Under the pieces are notes generated by a model. That model saw nothing but the letters and a program-made list of their open reading frames with translations, did not search any database and was not told the DNA's origin. This document shows positions 52,037 to 60,752 of a stretch of 64,000 nt of DNA, in pieces; position 1 is the first letter of the stretch, and the number at the start of each line of letters is the position of its first letter. Origin of the DNA: Cohnella sp. GbtcB17 (GTDB lineage Bacteria; Bacillota; Bacilli; Paenibacillales; Paenibacillaceae); contig NZ_JAGXJW010000015.1 in the NCBI RefSeq assembly GCF_019091135.1, positions 79,273-143,272 on the forward strand. The letters are read 5' to 3'. The translations under genes were made by a program, and so were the position numbers.

Positions 52037-53145
52037 CTCGCTACTATTTTTATTTTTATCTGATCTGCATGCTGATCAACACGATCTTTTTCGTGCCCCG
52101 CATTCTGCTTGCGCAGCGCTTCGATGGGGCGATTATGGCGCTGATCGCCGCGGTCGGCATCGGCACCGCGCTCGCAGTGACGTTCACCAAATCGATCGGG
52201 CGGTTTCCCGGTAAAGGATTGCCCGAAATTTTCGCCGGCTTTATGCCCTTGCCGATCCGCACGCCGATTCTCATTTTTATGGGCATCATGTGGATCATCT
52301 CGGGCTCCATCATCATTATCGCGTTTTCTTTTATTACGAATCGGTATTTAAGTCCCGAGACGAGCCCGCAGCTGCTGCTCATCTGCTTCTGCGGCATCTG
52401 CAGCTGGGCATCGACGCGCAAAGCCTCCTCGATCATCAGCGTCACGGAGATCATCATACTTGTGAATTTGCCGATTGTGGCGTTTATTATGTACAAGTCG
52501 TTTTCGCAGAAGCTGTTCGACTGGGATTCGGTCAAGATCATGACCGACTATGTATTCGTTAAGCCAAGCTGGTCGCTGCTTGCGGCAGCGACCTATCCGT
52601 TCAGCGGCTATATCAATTTTGCGATATACAACCGGTATTTCAAGGAACTGAAAGTTACTCATCTGTGGCTCGTACCGGTGATCGGCGCCTTTGTTCTGTT
52701 CACCTCGATCGTCGTCCCGATCGGACTGCTCGGCACCTCGGCCGTCGGCGACTATCTATATACGTGGATCAGCGCCGCCGACACGCTGCGCATGCAGTAC
52801 GGCTTTATCGAGCGCGTCGTGTTTTTGTTTCTGTTCATCTACATCGGATTTTCGCTGTTGTTCGTCACCATCTGCTGGAACATCGGCATTCAATTGATCT
52901 GCGGCTGTCTGCCGGACCGGCTCACAAAGAAAAAGCGAAGCCGCATCGTTACGTACTGGTGCATAGCCGGCGTCAACGCTGCCGTCACTTTTTGGACCGG
53001 CGTCCTATCGAACGACAAAGGGATGATCAACTTCGTGAAAATATGGCTGAATTTGCGATTGGGTTCCGAGATCGCCCTCGTCGCCCTGATGGCCGTGCTC
53101 GCTTGGCTTCACGTCAGCCGGAGACGGAACCGGGAACATGCTTAA
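52033..53145 (+). CDS. Spore germination permease, GerAB type (second operon)
   Basis: 370 residues with ten hydrophobic segments and a very short N-terminus (TRYYFYFYLICMLINTIFFV). It fits the GerAB permease family by length and by the segments KSIGRFPGKGLPEIFAGF and SFSQKLFDWDSVKIM. The TTG start overlaps the stop of the A gene by 4 bases; the end overlaps the C gene by 8 bases. Proposed germinant-binding subunit. Sequence divergence from the permease at 15068 suggests a different germinant. Confidence 0.88.
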   Translation: MTRYYFYFYLICMLINTIFFVPRILLAQRFDGAIMALIAAVGIGTALAVTFTKSIGRFPGKGLPEIFAGFMPLPIRTPILIFMGIMWIISGSIIIIAFSFITNRYLSPETSPQLLLICFCGICSWASTRKASSIISVTEIIILVNLPIVAFIMYKSFSQKLFDWDSVKIMTDYVFVKPSWSLLAAATYPFSGYINFAIYNRYFKELKVTHLWLVPVIGAFVLFTSIVVPIGLLGTSAVGDYLYTWISAADTLRMQYGFIERVVFLFLFIYIGFSLLFVTICWNIGIQLICGCLPDRLTKKKRSRIVTYWCIAGVNAAVTFWTGVLSNDKGMINFVKIWLNLRLGSEIALVALMAVLAWLHVSRRRNREHA

Positions 53146-54241
53146 ACTGTCCAATCGCGTATTACGCCTGGCCGCCGTTCTGCTGGCGGGCTGCATGCTA
53201 TTGTCCGGCTGCGGATTCAGAGATATCGACAAACGTTTTTTTGTCATCGAGATCGGCATCGACAAGGGCGATCAAAAAGCCTACAAAATATCGCTGAAGC
53301 TGGCGATTCCTTCGCCCAAGATGGAGCCCGGCGATTCGCGGTGGCAGATCATCACCGCGGAAGGAGACAGCATCGCCGAGACTGTCAGGCGCATGAAATC
53401 GATGGTGGACAAGGAGTTCGACTTCGGCCATGCTAAAGTCATCGTGCTCGGAAAAACGTTCGCGGAAAAAGGTCTGGCACATTCGCTCGACTGGATGTCG
53501 CGACGCAGAGACATCCAGGCTGTGTCATTTATGGCGATCGGCGTACCTGATGCGCTCACCGTGCTCAGGGTCAAGCCGCCGTCCGAACGGCTGCCCGGCA
53601 ATGCGTTGATTCTCAGCTTTACGCGGGAAGGAACCGAGTCACCTTACATCGTGACGACGTATTGGTTCGATTATTATCGCAGAATGAGGGCAGAAGGCAA
53701 GGATCCGTTCCTGCCGGTCATCACGGCCGAAAGGGATACGTTCGATATCGACAAAGTCGCGGTGTTCGCAAAAGGAAACAAAAAGCTCGAGCTGGAGTCG
53801 ACGGATACGGACGTTTTCAACCAGCTCGTCCGTCATTTGCAGCGCTTCGTCATACGCGGAGAGCTCAAAGGGAACCCGTTTATCGTAAACGTCGACAGCA
53901 TGAAGCTCAAGTATCGCATTTTAACGCCTGCCGGCGGCGATCCGTCCGTCGAGATGAATATTAAGATTATGGGGGAGGTGGAAGAGTCCTCGATCTCTCT
54001 TTTCGATCAGGATTGGCGCTCGCTTGAGCGCAGTCTCGCCGAGAACCAGCGACAACGATACACGGAAGTTTTGAAGAAGCTTCAGGAAGCGAAGGTCGAT
54101 CCTGTCGGATTCGGCTTGCGTTACCGCGCGACGCGGCATCGGCCGAAGACGGAGTGGGAGGAATGGCAGCGGCTGTACCCCCAAGTTCAGTTTCATGTCC
54201 GGGTGACGGTCGAACTGAAAGGCACGGGAATCGTCAAATAA
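53138..54241 (+). CDS. Spore germination lipoprotein, GerAC type (second operon)
   Basis: 367 residues. The signal peptide ends in MLLSGC (Cys25), followed by GFRDIDKRFFVIEIGIDKGD, the Ger(x)C opening. The C-terminal domain contains YTEVLKKLQEAKVDPVGFGL and ends QVQFHVRVTVELKGTGIVK. It overlaps the B gene by 8 bases. No clear terminator follows; the next start is 120 bases downstream. Confidence 0.92.
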   Translation: MLKLSNRVLRLAAVLLAGCMLLSGCGFRDIDKRFFVIEIGIDKGDQKAYKISLKLAIPSPKMEPGDSRWQIITAEGDSIAETVRRMKSMVDKEFDFGHAKVIVLGKTFAEKGLAHSLDWMSRRRDIQAVSFMAIGVPDALTVLRVKPPSERLPGNALILSFTREGTESPYIVTTYWFDYYRRMRAEGKDPFLPVITAERDTFDIDKVAVFAKGNKKLELESTDTDVFNQLVRHLQRFVIRGELKGNPFIVNVDSMKLKYRILTPAGGDPSVEMNIKIMGEVEESSISLFDQDWRSLERSLAENQRQRYTEVLKKLQEAKVDPVGFGLRYRATRHRPKTEWEEWQRLYPQVQFHVRVTVELKGTGIVK

Positions 54242-54324
54242 ACAAGGAAGCGTCTTTTTTTAAGGTAGAATTTGGTGGTATAGGATATGGTTCGTGCGAG
54301 TGATTTCACTTTTTCCTGATTATG

Positions 54325-54345
54325 GTACGTTTAATGAAAACGTAC
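54325..54345 (+). promoter_or_regulatory. Small hairpin in the leader of the secreted beta-propeller gene
   Basis: GTACGTTT-AATGA-AAACGTAC, 8-base arms, ends 3 bases before the AGGAG ribosome site of the gene at 54361. It could be an operator or an RNA fold limiting initiation. Confidence 0.4.
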
Positions 54346-54360
54346 AAGGAGTGAAGTGAA

Positions 54361-56553
54361 TTGTATCGACGGTTCTGGTATGTAACGGGCTTGGCGCTCG
54401 TATTGACGCTCATGCTGTCTTTTGGGGCAGCGCCGGAAGCTAAAGCCGCTACATCGGCAAATTTGACGGACAATACGGACGAGCCTCCGGTGGTGACGCG
54501 CTTGGAGCCTGCAAGCGATCATGCCGTTATTCGCAGCAACAGCCTGCATGTCGTTGCCGAAGCAGAAGACGACCTCGCTCAGCCTTCGTTTTTGGTGCAG
54601 ATCGGCGTGGATCTCCGATATCCGGATATCGTCGAGAGCGACCAGGGCGCGGGCCGATTCGATCGCGTATTCGATGTGACGCGTTACGACGGCAAGCCGC
54701 TGAACATTCAATACGCCATTTCGGATGGAAGGCTGCCGGACGGCGACGACAATCGCCGGGTCATCGTGAAGCGTACCGTCCATGTCGAATCCAGCCCCGA
54801 GCTGGTCGAGGAGGAACGCGAACCGGATGCGCAGATTCTCGATGCGGACACGTCGCGTCTGCTGCTGCTTCGCGGCGGTTCCTTGATCGTGAAGGATCGC
54901 ACGAGCGGTGCCGAGACCGAGCTGTTGGAAGGCGTTACGACCGACCGATCGGACGGTTTTAAACTTACGCCTGTCGGAGCTGCTTTTCTTATAGACACGG
55001 GCTGGTACGAAATGAAGCTTTTTTGGTGGAACGGAGAGACGCTCCAGTCGATGCCGGTGGAGTCGGGATCGGTATGGCAGGCGAGAGGGAATTATATCGC
55101 GTGCTCGGACTCGGGAACGCTTCATTGGATCGATACCGCAGCGGGGACGGTCCGCGATATTCCATACGCATACGATCTGAACTTTGAGCTGGAACCAAGC
55201 GGTGCGCTCCTGCTGGAGCCGAACAGCAACGCCGGGCAAAGCGACGCCATACTACGCTACGATCCGTTAAGCGGCAGCTCGACGACCGTCTTTACGTATC
55301 CGGGAGCGCCGCGCGGCCCCGTGACCGACGGCAACGCTATTTTGTTCACTTTAAACGACGGTCGATTAATGCAATTCGCAGATGGAACGGTAACTGAAGT
55401 GGATGCCGGCACGAATGGCGAACGACGCTCGCCGCACGAAGACTATGAAGTGAACGAGGGCTGGATTGCCTTCGGGAAACAGGACGCGGCACAAGGACGG
55501 CAGCTTTATTTGAAATCGCCGGAAGGTACGGTAACGCAAGCGACGAACTTCGATACGGGAGCAGCCATTCATTCTTTGAGCCATTCGGGTACGTTGATCG
55601 TTGCGCGCGAAGGCCAATTATATCGTTACGACCCTCAAATGAACAAAACGATTCGTGTCGCGGGAGAGGCCGGCGCCATCAGCTGGATCGACGGGCAGCT
55701 CCACTATTTGTTGGGCGATACGATCTTTACCGTAAAACAGCAAGCACCAACCGACACCAAGGCGCCGACTTGGCCCCAAGGGGAAGTATTGACGTTTTCC
55801 CATGCGACGCGTTCAAGCGTTGGCCTCCACTGGCAGCAGGCTGTCGACGAAGGCGGCGTAACCAAGTATTTGCTTTATCAGAACAATCAGCCGCTCGCGA
55901 CCTTGAGCGGAACTGCCGATAGCTATGAAGCGCAACGATTGTCCCCTGGATCGACCTACGTTTTTTCGCTGGTCGCCGTCGATGCCGCAGGCAACGAGAG
56001 CGGGAAGATAAGCGGCACGATCGTCACGGCTGCCTATCGTCCGGTGCCCAAGCCGGAGACGCTGCTTAACAGCTTCGACGGTACGATACTGGATTTTGAC
56101 CCGTATCGCATCTTATGGAAGCAAACCGGGAATAACGCGTTATGGCTCTACAGCCGCATCGACAAAAGCCAAGTCAAGGTTTACGAGGCTGCAGCAGCTG
56201 CAAGCGTCGTCGTGAAGGGCGGGTTATCCGTCGAAGGCGTCGTTTATACGTTAAACGCGGATGGGGCGCCGGTCACGTATGAATGGAAGAACGGCGTGGT
56301 CATCCATGAATGGGAAGGAGACGGACAATCCCATTACGAAACGAGAGGGCTGCCAGACGGCTATGCCATTTATAAGGTCGGCGGCACGACGTATTTGTAC
56401 GCCGCCCAGGAAGGCAGGCTGATATATTCGTTTGACGGCACGGGAACGATAGCGTACCGCGCGCATTGGTTCGAGGGCCCGGCGGAGCAGCCCTATCGCA
56501 TGGACGCGTGGTACCGTGTTGACGGCGGTTCCTTGTATGGCATTCGAATGTAA
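54361..56553 (+). CDS. Secreted beta-propeller-like protein with FnIII domain
   Basis: 730 residues. The signal peptide is residues 1-29 (cleavage after AKA). Residues about 45-140 look like a cadherin/Ig-like domain; about 150-455 form repeated short beta-strand blades (LLLLRGGSLIVKDRTSG; YIACSDSGTLHWIDTAAG; LLEPNSNAGQSDAILRYDPL), like a DUF5050/TolB-type propeller; about 469-556 is a fibronectin type III domain (SSVGLHWQQAVDEGGVTKYL; PGSTYVFSLVAVDAAGNES); the rest is again blade-like. No cell-wall anchor. The TTG start has AAGGAG 8-10 bases upstream. An extracellular binding or adhesion role is likely; no enzyme motif is seen. Confidence 0.8.
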   Translation: MYRRFWYVTGLALVLTLMLSFGAAPEAKAATSANLTDNTDEPPVVTRLEPASDHAVIRSNSLHVVAEAEDDLAQPSFLVQIGVDLRYPDIVESDQGAGRFDRVFDVTRYDGKPLNIQYAISDGRLPDGDDNRRVIVKRTVHVESSPELVEEEREPDAQILDADTSRLLLLRGGSLIVKDRTSGAETELLEGVTTDRSDGFKLTPVGAAFLIDTGWYEMKLFWWNGETLQSMPVESGSVWQARGNYIACSDSGTLHWIDTAAGTVRDIPYAYDLNFELEPSGALLLEPNSNAGQSDAILRYDPLSGSSTTVFTYPGAPRGPVTDGNAILFTLNDGRLMQFADGTVTEVDAGTNGERRSPHEDYEVNEGWIAFGKQDAAQGRQLYLKSPEGTVTQATNFDTGAAIHSLSHSGTLIVAREGQLYRYDPQMNKTIRVAGEAGAISWIDGQLHYLLGDTIFTVKQQAPTDTKAPTWPQGEVLTFSHATRSSVGLHWQQAVDEGGVTKYLLYQNNQPLATLSGTADSYEAQRLSPGSTYVFSLVAVDAAGNESGKISGTIVTAAYRPVPKPETLLNSFDGTILDFDPYRILWKQTGNNALWLYSRIDKSQVKVYEAAAAASVVVKGGLSVEGVVYTLNADGAPVTYEWKNGVVIHEWEGDGQSHYETRGLPDGYAIYKVGGTTYLYAAQEGRLIYSFDGTGTIAYRAHWFEGPAEQPYRMDAWYRVDGGSLYGIRM

Positions 56554-56576
56554 GGACTTTCCCATACTTAACTAAT

Positions 56577-56613
56577 AGAAGCTGCGACGCCGACAATCCG
56601 GCGTGCAGCTTCT
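56577..56613. terminator. Terminator between propeller gene and second PhyH gene
   Basis: AGAAGCTGC-gac-GCCG pairs with CGGC-gt-GCAGCTTCT around a short loop. It serves the plus-strand gene and possibly the convergent PhyH gene. Confidence 0.75.
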
Positions 56614-56619
56614 CTGCGT

Positions 56620-57567
56620 TCAGCATATTTTTTCTTTTTGCCAGCGAATCGAATCGTCGAATTCGGCAAACTCAAATTGCTTGTTTACCCAGTAATGCTT
56701 CAGCTTCTCGTCGGTCCAGCCTTCGTAGAGCTCATCCCATTCAAAAGGACCGTGCGGCTTCAGCGAAGCGGGTTCGATGACCTCGCTTGCCGGTTGGTAG
56801 CGATAATCGCACGATAGCCGAATTCGGCCGGGGATCTGGTTCGACATCGATTTGTGAACGGTGTGGCTGTGGAAGACGAGCACATCTCCAGCCTCGTAAT
56901 CGATCGTCTGCCAGTCGTAGTCGAGACCGCACAGGATCGACTCCAACCCGCCGGCTCCGGGGTTGTTCGACACGCCGAGCAGTCCGGCCTGATGGCTTCC
57001 TTTGAGCACGGCCAGGCCGCCCAATTCTCTCGATACGTCGCCGAGAGGCATCCAGCAGGTCCATGTATTGGCCGCGCCCTGGATATGGAGAAAGTCCTGA
57101 TGCGAAGGCGTGATTTTGGCGTCGCGATGCGGAAGCATGATTCGGCCGATATTCCGCGGATGCGGAAACGGCGTTTCCTCGAACAAAGCGGTGAAGACGG
57201 ACAGAATCTCGGGCGAATGGGCCAAGGCGTGAAAAGCTTCGAGCTTCTGAATCCGGCGATACATCTCAAGCGTGACGCCGACGCCGTTCCATTGCAGCTC
57301 TTCCGACGTATAGCGATTGACGGCTTCAATATCGGCCATCCCTTCCATGAGCGGGTAACTCGGATCCATCACCCCGAAGCTGTCCAGAATGTCCAGGACG
57401 CTTCGTCGAACCTCGAGCACACGAGCGCGCGGGAGGAGTCCTCTGAAGAAGAGCAGGCCGTCATCGTTCGCTCTCGCGCGCAATCGATCGGGCCTACCGA
57501 GAAGCGGGCCGGCATCCGCGAAGGTGCCGGAAACGGGTTTGCGTTCATTGTCCAAAACGGGATTCAT
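56620..57567 (-). CDS. PhyH-family Fe(II)/2-oxoglutarate oxygenase (second copy)
   Basis: 315 residues. The facial triad is His156 and Asp158 in PSHQDFLHIQG and His238 in HTVHKSMSN, with Arg near LSCDYRYQP for 2-oxoglutarate. The opening NDDGLLFFRGLLP is standard. It is not a close match to the PhyH protein at 29755. It is divergent from the AraC gene at 57687 across 119 bases and is probably its target. The natural substrate is unknown. Confidence 0.88.
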   Translation of the reverse strand: MNPVLDNERKPVSGTFADAGPLLGRPDRLRARANDDGLLFFRGLLPRARVLEVRRSVLDILDSFGVMDPSYPLMEGMADIEAVNRYTSEELQWNGVGVTLEMYRRIQKLEAFHALAHSPEILSVFTALFEETPFPHPRNIGRIMLPHRDAKITPSHQDFLHIQGAANTWTCWMPLGDVSRELGGLAVLKGSHQAGLLGVSNNPGAGGLESILCGLDYDWQTIDYEAGDVLVFHSHTVHKSMSNQIPGRIRLSCDYRYQPASEVIEPASLKPHGPFEWDELYEGWTDEKLKHYWVNKQFEFAEFDDSIRWQKEKIC

Positions 57568-57686
57568 CGCGTATCATTCCTCCTCTTGTATTGTTGCCAT
57601 CATATCACCCGTAACGCTAAAATCATTTAGATGGCAACGGACGACATTGTCATTTACCGGAATGAATACAAGGGAGGGGCATGCGG

Positions 57687-58550
57687 ATGGAAGCGTTTAT
57701 ACAGGTAATCGAAAACGCGCAGCCGGCCGTCCATTATGCGAACAGCTGGATCGGCGCACCTGGCGAATCCTTCGGTCCGAGAATCATCGGGGACTATCAG
57801 TGGCTCTACGTGAAGAGCGGCAAAGGCAGCGCGCGAATCGGCGCCGAGTCCTTCCGCGTATATCCCGGTTGCTTGTTCACTTACGGTCCCGGTCAGCCGC
57901 ATTGGTTCCAAGCGGGCGTCGACGAGCCGCTTGTGTTGTACGGATTGCACTTCGGCTATGAGCGACAGGCCGGAATGGAAGACGTGTTGCGCATGATTCG
58001 GAACGTCGATTGGGACAGCTTCGATAAAAAAATCCCCGATGTCCCCGTTCCATTTCCCCCGAGGATGGAGACGGGCGCTTGGCCGCTGCCATACTTCGAG
58101 CGATTGGTCGAGGAGTATTGGGGAAATCGGACGATGCGCGCCATGGTGTTAAGGGGGCTGTTCACCGAGCTGCTGGCCAGAGTCGCGCGGTGGGTCGTCG
58201 ACAAGCCCGCCCGGACGCTGCCGCAGGATAAACGTATGGTCCGCGTCAAGGAAAACCTGGAGCGCAAAACGATGGAAAGCTATCGGACCGAGTGGCTGAC
58301 GGACGGTTTGCCCTTCAGCCACGATTACGTCTCCCGCTTGTTCAAGCAATGCTTCGGGCAATCTCCGCGCGACTATCATAACCAGGTAAGAGTGGCGGCG
58401 GCGCGGGAGCTTCTCGAGGAGACGGGGCTCAGCTCCACTGCGGTCGCCGAGCGGATGAAGTTCGGCAGCGTGCATCACTTTTGCAAATGGTTCAAAAAGC
58501 ATACGGGCATGCAGCCTGGCGCTTACCGTAAAAGAAGCCGTTTTCTGTAA
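57687..58550 (+). CDS. AraC-family regulator (divergent from second PhyH gene)
   Basis: 287 residues: N-terminal cupin-like sensor (YQWLYVKSGKGSARIGAE; YPGCLFTYGPGQPHWFQAG) and C-terminal AraC DNA-binding domain (PFSHDYVSRLFKQCFGQSPR; STAVAERMKFGSVHHFCKWF). ATG 57687 lies 9 bases after GGGAGG; an ATG two codons earlier is closer to the site. It resembles sugar-responsive AraC regulators of Paenibacillaceae. The divergent PhyH gene is the likely target. Confidence 0.9.
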   Translation: MEAFIQVIENAQPAVHYANSWIGAPGESFGPRIIGDYQWLYVKSGKGSARIGAESFRVYPGCLFTYGPGQPHWFQAGVDEPLVLYGLHFGYERQAGMEDVLRMIRNVDWDSFDKKIPDVPVPFPPRMETGAWPLPYFERLVEEYWGNRTMRAMVLRGLFTELLARVARWVVDKPARTLPQDKRMVRVKENLERKTMESYRTEWLTDGLPFSHDYVSRLFKQCFGQSPRDYHNQVRVAAARELLEETGLSSTAVAERMKFGSVHHFCKWFKKHTGMQPGAYRKRSRFL

Positions 58551-58741
58551 CGGTTTAAGGGACGTGGCCCATTTAGAATTTTATGATGCGGATTTCTGCT
58601 ATTTAATATATATGACGCATTAAATGGGTGTATAAGTGGTTTTATTGCATTTTATAAGCGTATTAATTAAATTAAAATGAATCATATATTGCCTTTTTGA
58701 TTTATTTATGATGTATTATATAAAGGAGGGAGGGACAGTGA

Positions 58742-59794
58742 ATGAAAATCGGACTTAGCGGAACCGGTAGAATCGGTAGACTTGTTGTTCGAAGTTTAAT
58801 GAATCATGCTCCGCAGCACGCGGACCTTGTGGCGATCAATACGACAGGTTCCGTTGAAGTGCTGGCACATTTGCTGAAGTACGATACCGTGCATGGCGTC
58901 TGGGACGCGGACATTGTCAGCGATGAGGGTGAGCTGACGATCAATGGCCGGAAGATCGCGATCGTCTCCGAGAGGGATCCGGAAAAACTGCCTTGGCGCG
59001 CGTTGGGTGTAGATCTGGCTATTGACGCGACCGGACGTTTTAACAACCGCATCGGCGCTTCCAAGCATCTAACTGCAGGTGCGAACCGCGTATTTCTCAC
59101 AGCCCCGGCGGATCAAGCGGATTTTACATTGGTGATGGGAGTCAATGAACGCGGCTATGATACCGAACGGCATCGCATCTTGTCCGCCGCTTCTTGCACG
59201 ACGAACTGTCTGGCACCGGTATTGCATGTGCTGGATCAAGCGTTCGGCATTGAAAAGGGCTGGATGTCTACTGTTCACGCGTATACAAACGATCAGAATC
59301 ACTTGGATAATTCGCATAAGGATTTGCGACGGGCGCGATCTTGTGCGAATTCGATCATCCCCACGAGTACAGGCGTCAGAAAAGCGTTAAAGAACGTATT
59401 GCCCCATCTTGCCGACCGGATAAACGGCTTATCCATCCGCGTACCGGTGCAAGACGTATCGCTGCTGGACCTTGTCGTTCGGCTGCGGTCCAAAGCAGAG
59501 CCAGCGGAAATTCGCGACGTTTTCGTTCGCGCCGCCGAAGGCGAGCTTCGGGGCATCGTCGCCTACAACGAGCTTCCGCTCGTATCCGCCGATTACATAG
59601 GCAACGCGCATTCGGCGATCATCGACGGATTAAGCTTGCATACGGACGAAAACGAGTTGAAGCTGCTGGTCTGGTACGACAACGAATGGGGCTACGCTTC
59701 GCGCGTCGTGGATGCTGCATTCCTGATCGCATCGGCAGATGCGGATCGGGGATGGGCTGAACGGGAAGACGCAATAGATGCGGCCAGATCGTGA
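58742..59794 (+). CDS. gap: Glyceraldehyde-3-phosphate dehydrogenase, type I (GapB-like)
   Basis: 350 residues. Catalytic Cys152 in SAASCTTNCLAP and His179 in STVHAYTNDQ are present. The position after AIN, which is Asp in NAD-specific enzymes, is Thr (AINTTG, residues 32-37), favouring NADP(H), as in gluconeogenic GapB. The N-terminal motif is GLSGTGRIGR rather than the usual GFGRIGR. It catalyses the reversible oxidation of glyceraldehyde-3-phosphate. AAAGGAGGGAGGG lies upstream of the ATG. A 190-base AT-rich region precedes it, with a weak promoter around 58689-58719. No other glycolytic gene is next to it, unlike gapA operons. Confidence 0.88.
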   Translation: MKIGLSGTGRIGRLVVRSLMNHAPQHADLVAINTTGSVEVLAHLLKYDTVHGVWDADIVSDEGELTINGRKIAIVSERDPEKLPWRALGVDLAIDATGRFNNRIGASKHLTAGANRVFLTAPADQADFTLVMGVNERGYDTERHRILSAASCTTNCLAPVLHVLDQAFGIEKGWMSTVHAYTNDQNHLDNSHKDLRRARSCANSIIPTSTGVRKALKNVLPHLADRINGLSIRVPVQDVSLLDLVVRLRSKAEPAEIRDVFVRAAEGELRGIVAYNELPLVSADYIGNAHSAIIDGLSLHTDENELKLLVWYDNEWGYASRVVDAAFLIASADADRGWAEREDAIDAARS

Positions 59795-59833
59795 CATCGT
59801 TAAGATAAGGGGCGGTTCATGAAGGTTACGTTA

Positions 59834-59865
59834 AAGAAGAGCAACCCGTAGGCTGCTCTTCTTTT
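59834..59865 (+). terminator. Terminator of the GAPDH gene
   Basis: AAGAAGAGCA pairs with TGCTCTTCTT around a 10-base loop, followed by TTG, 40 bases past the stop. Confidence 0.75.
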
Positions 59866-59958
59866 GCTTATCTTATCTTCATGCGGCTACGGCCGCGATC
59901 GCGATTCACGGAGCGCCGTTCGCCGGCTTTATAGGGCGAAGTACGCCGGCGATCGCCT

Positions 59959-60474
59959 TCACGGTCCGTATATTTCGAGCTCGCCGAGTATGGTCGCGGT
60001 GCCGCCGCCGCTGACCGGCGACAGGTTGACGCGAACGTAGCGCGCGCTGACGGTGCTCGGCAGGTTGATGGTCGCCGTATAGCTGTTGCCCGTGTAAAAG
60101 GCATGGGTGCTGGTCGATTGATTCGTAAAGCTGCTGTCGTCCGCCGAATTGCTGGTCTGAATCGTTACCGCTTGGACGAAGTGGCCGTAAGTCGGCGTCT
60201 TCAGGACGATCTGATTGACCGATTGGACGCTGCCGAGATCGACCGTAATCCAGCCTGCCGCGCCGTAATTCGGCTGCCAGAACGTACTCTGTCCACCGTC
60301 TACGGCGTTGGCCAGACCGGTTCCGCTGCTGGCCCATACATAACGGCCCAAAGCCAGGTTGTAAGAAGCAGACGCGCTGCTCAGATGAAACGATAGCTGC
60401 GCAACAGCAAGCAGGAGCGTGAGCAGCAGCGCGATTGACGTTCTCTTTTTCACGATTTGAATACGCGTGGACAT
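59959..60474 (-). CDS. Secreted single discoidin (F5/8 type C, CBM32-like) domain protein
   Basis: 171 residues. A signal peptide (residues 1-37, ending SSASA) is followed by one F5/8C domain: NLALGRYVWASSGTGLANAVDGG, then WITVDLGSVQSVNQIVL, then ARYVRVNLSPVSGGGTATIL ending in GELEIYGP. Such domains bind galactose-type sugars or other surface glycans and are normally attached to large glycosidases; here nothing else is present. The ATG at 60474 has AAGGAGG 9 bases upstream. The 278 bases upstream (60475-60752) contain no other gene I can support. Confidence 0.85.
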   Translation of the reverse strand: MSTRIQIVKKRTSIALLLTLLLAVAQLSFHLSSASASYNLALGRYVWASSGTGLANAVDGGQSTFWQPNYGAAGWITVDLGSVQSVNQIVLKTPTYGHFVQAVTIQTSNSADDSSFTNQSTSTHAFYTGNSYTATINLPSTVSARYVRVNLSPVSGGGTATILGELEIYGP

Positions 60475-60752
60475 GAGCGGCCTCCTTGGCGCAAGAAGAT
60501 GATCAGTCAAAAAATGCGTGCGTTCTAACCAGCGGTGCCCGCATGGCTGTTGCTTTTCCGATAGGCGCGGCACCCGTGAACCGAATCACCTCCGCTTATT
60601 CCCGCCATTCGCGGTCCGTTTGTCACTTTCGTCTATACCATAACAACAATGGATGATCGTGAGAATGTGCATAACTATTGTAATTTTGCGCATATCGGGA
60701 GGCCGCCAACATTTAACGAAATTAAACATTAAGTTCTAACTTACCGGGCAAA

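Noticed and set aside
59868..60337. Arg/Ser-rich minus-strand frames around the discoidin gene
   Set aside because: They are frame-shifted copies of the discoidin coding region, with low-complexity composition.
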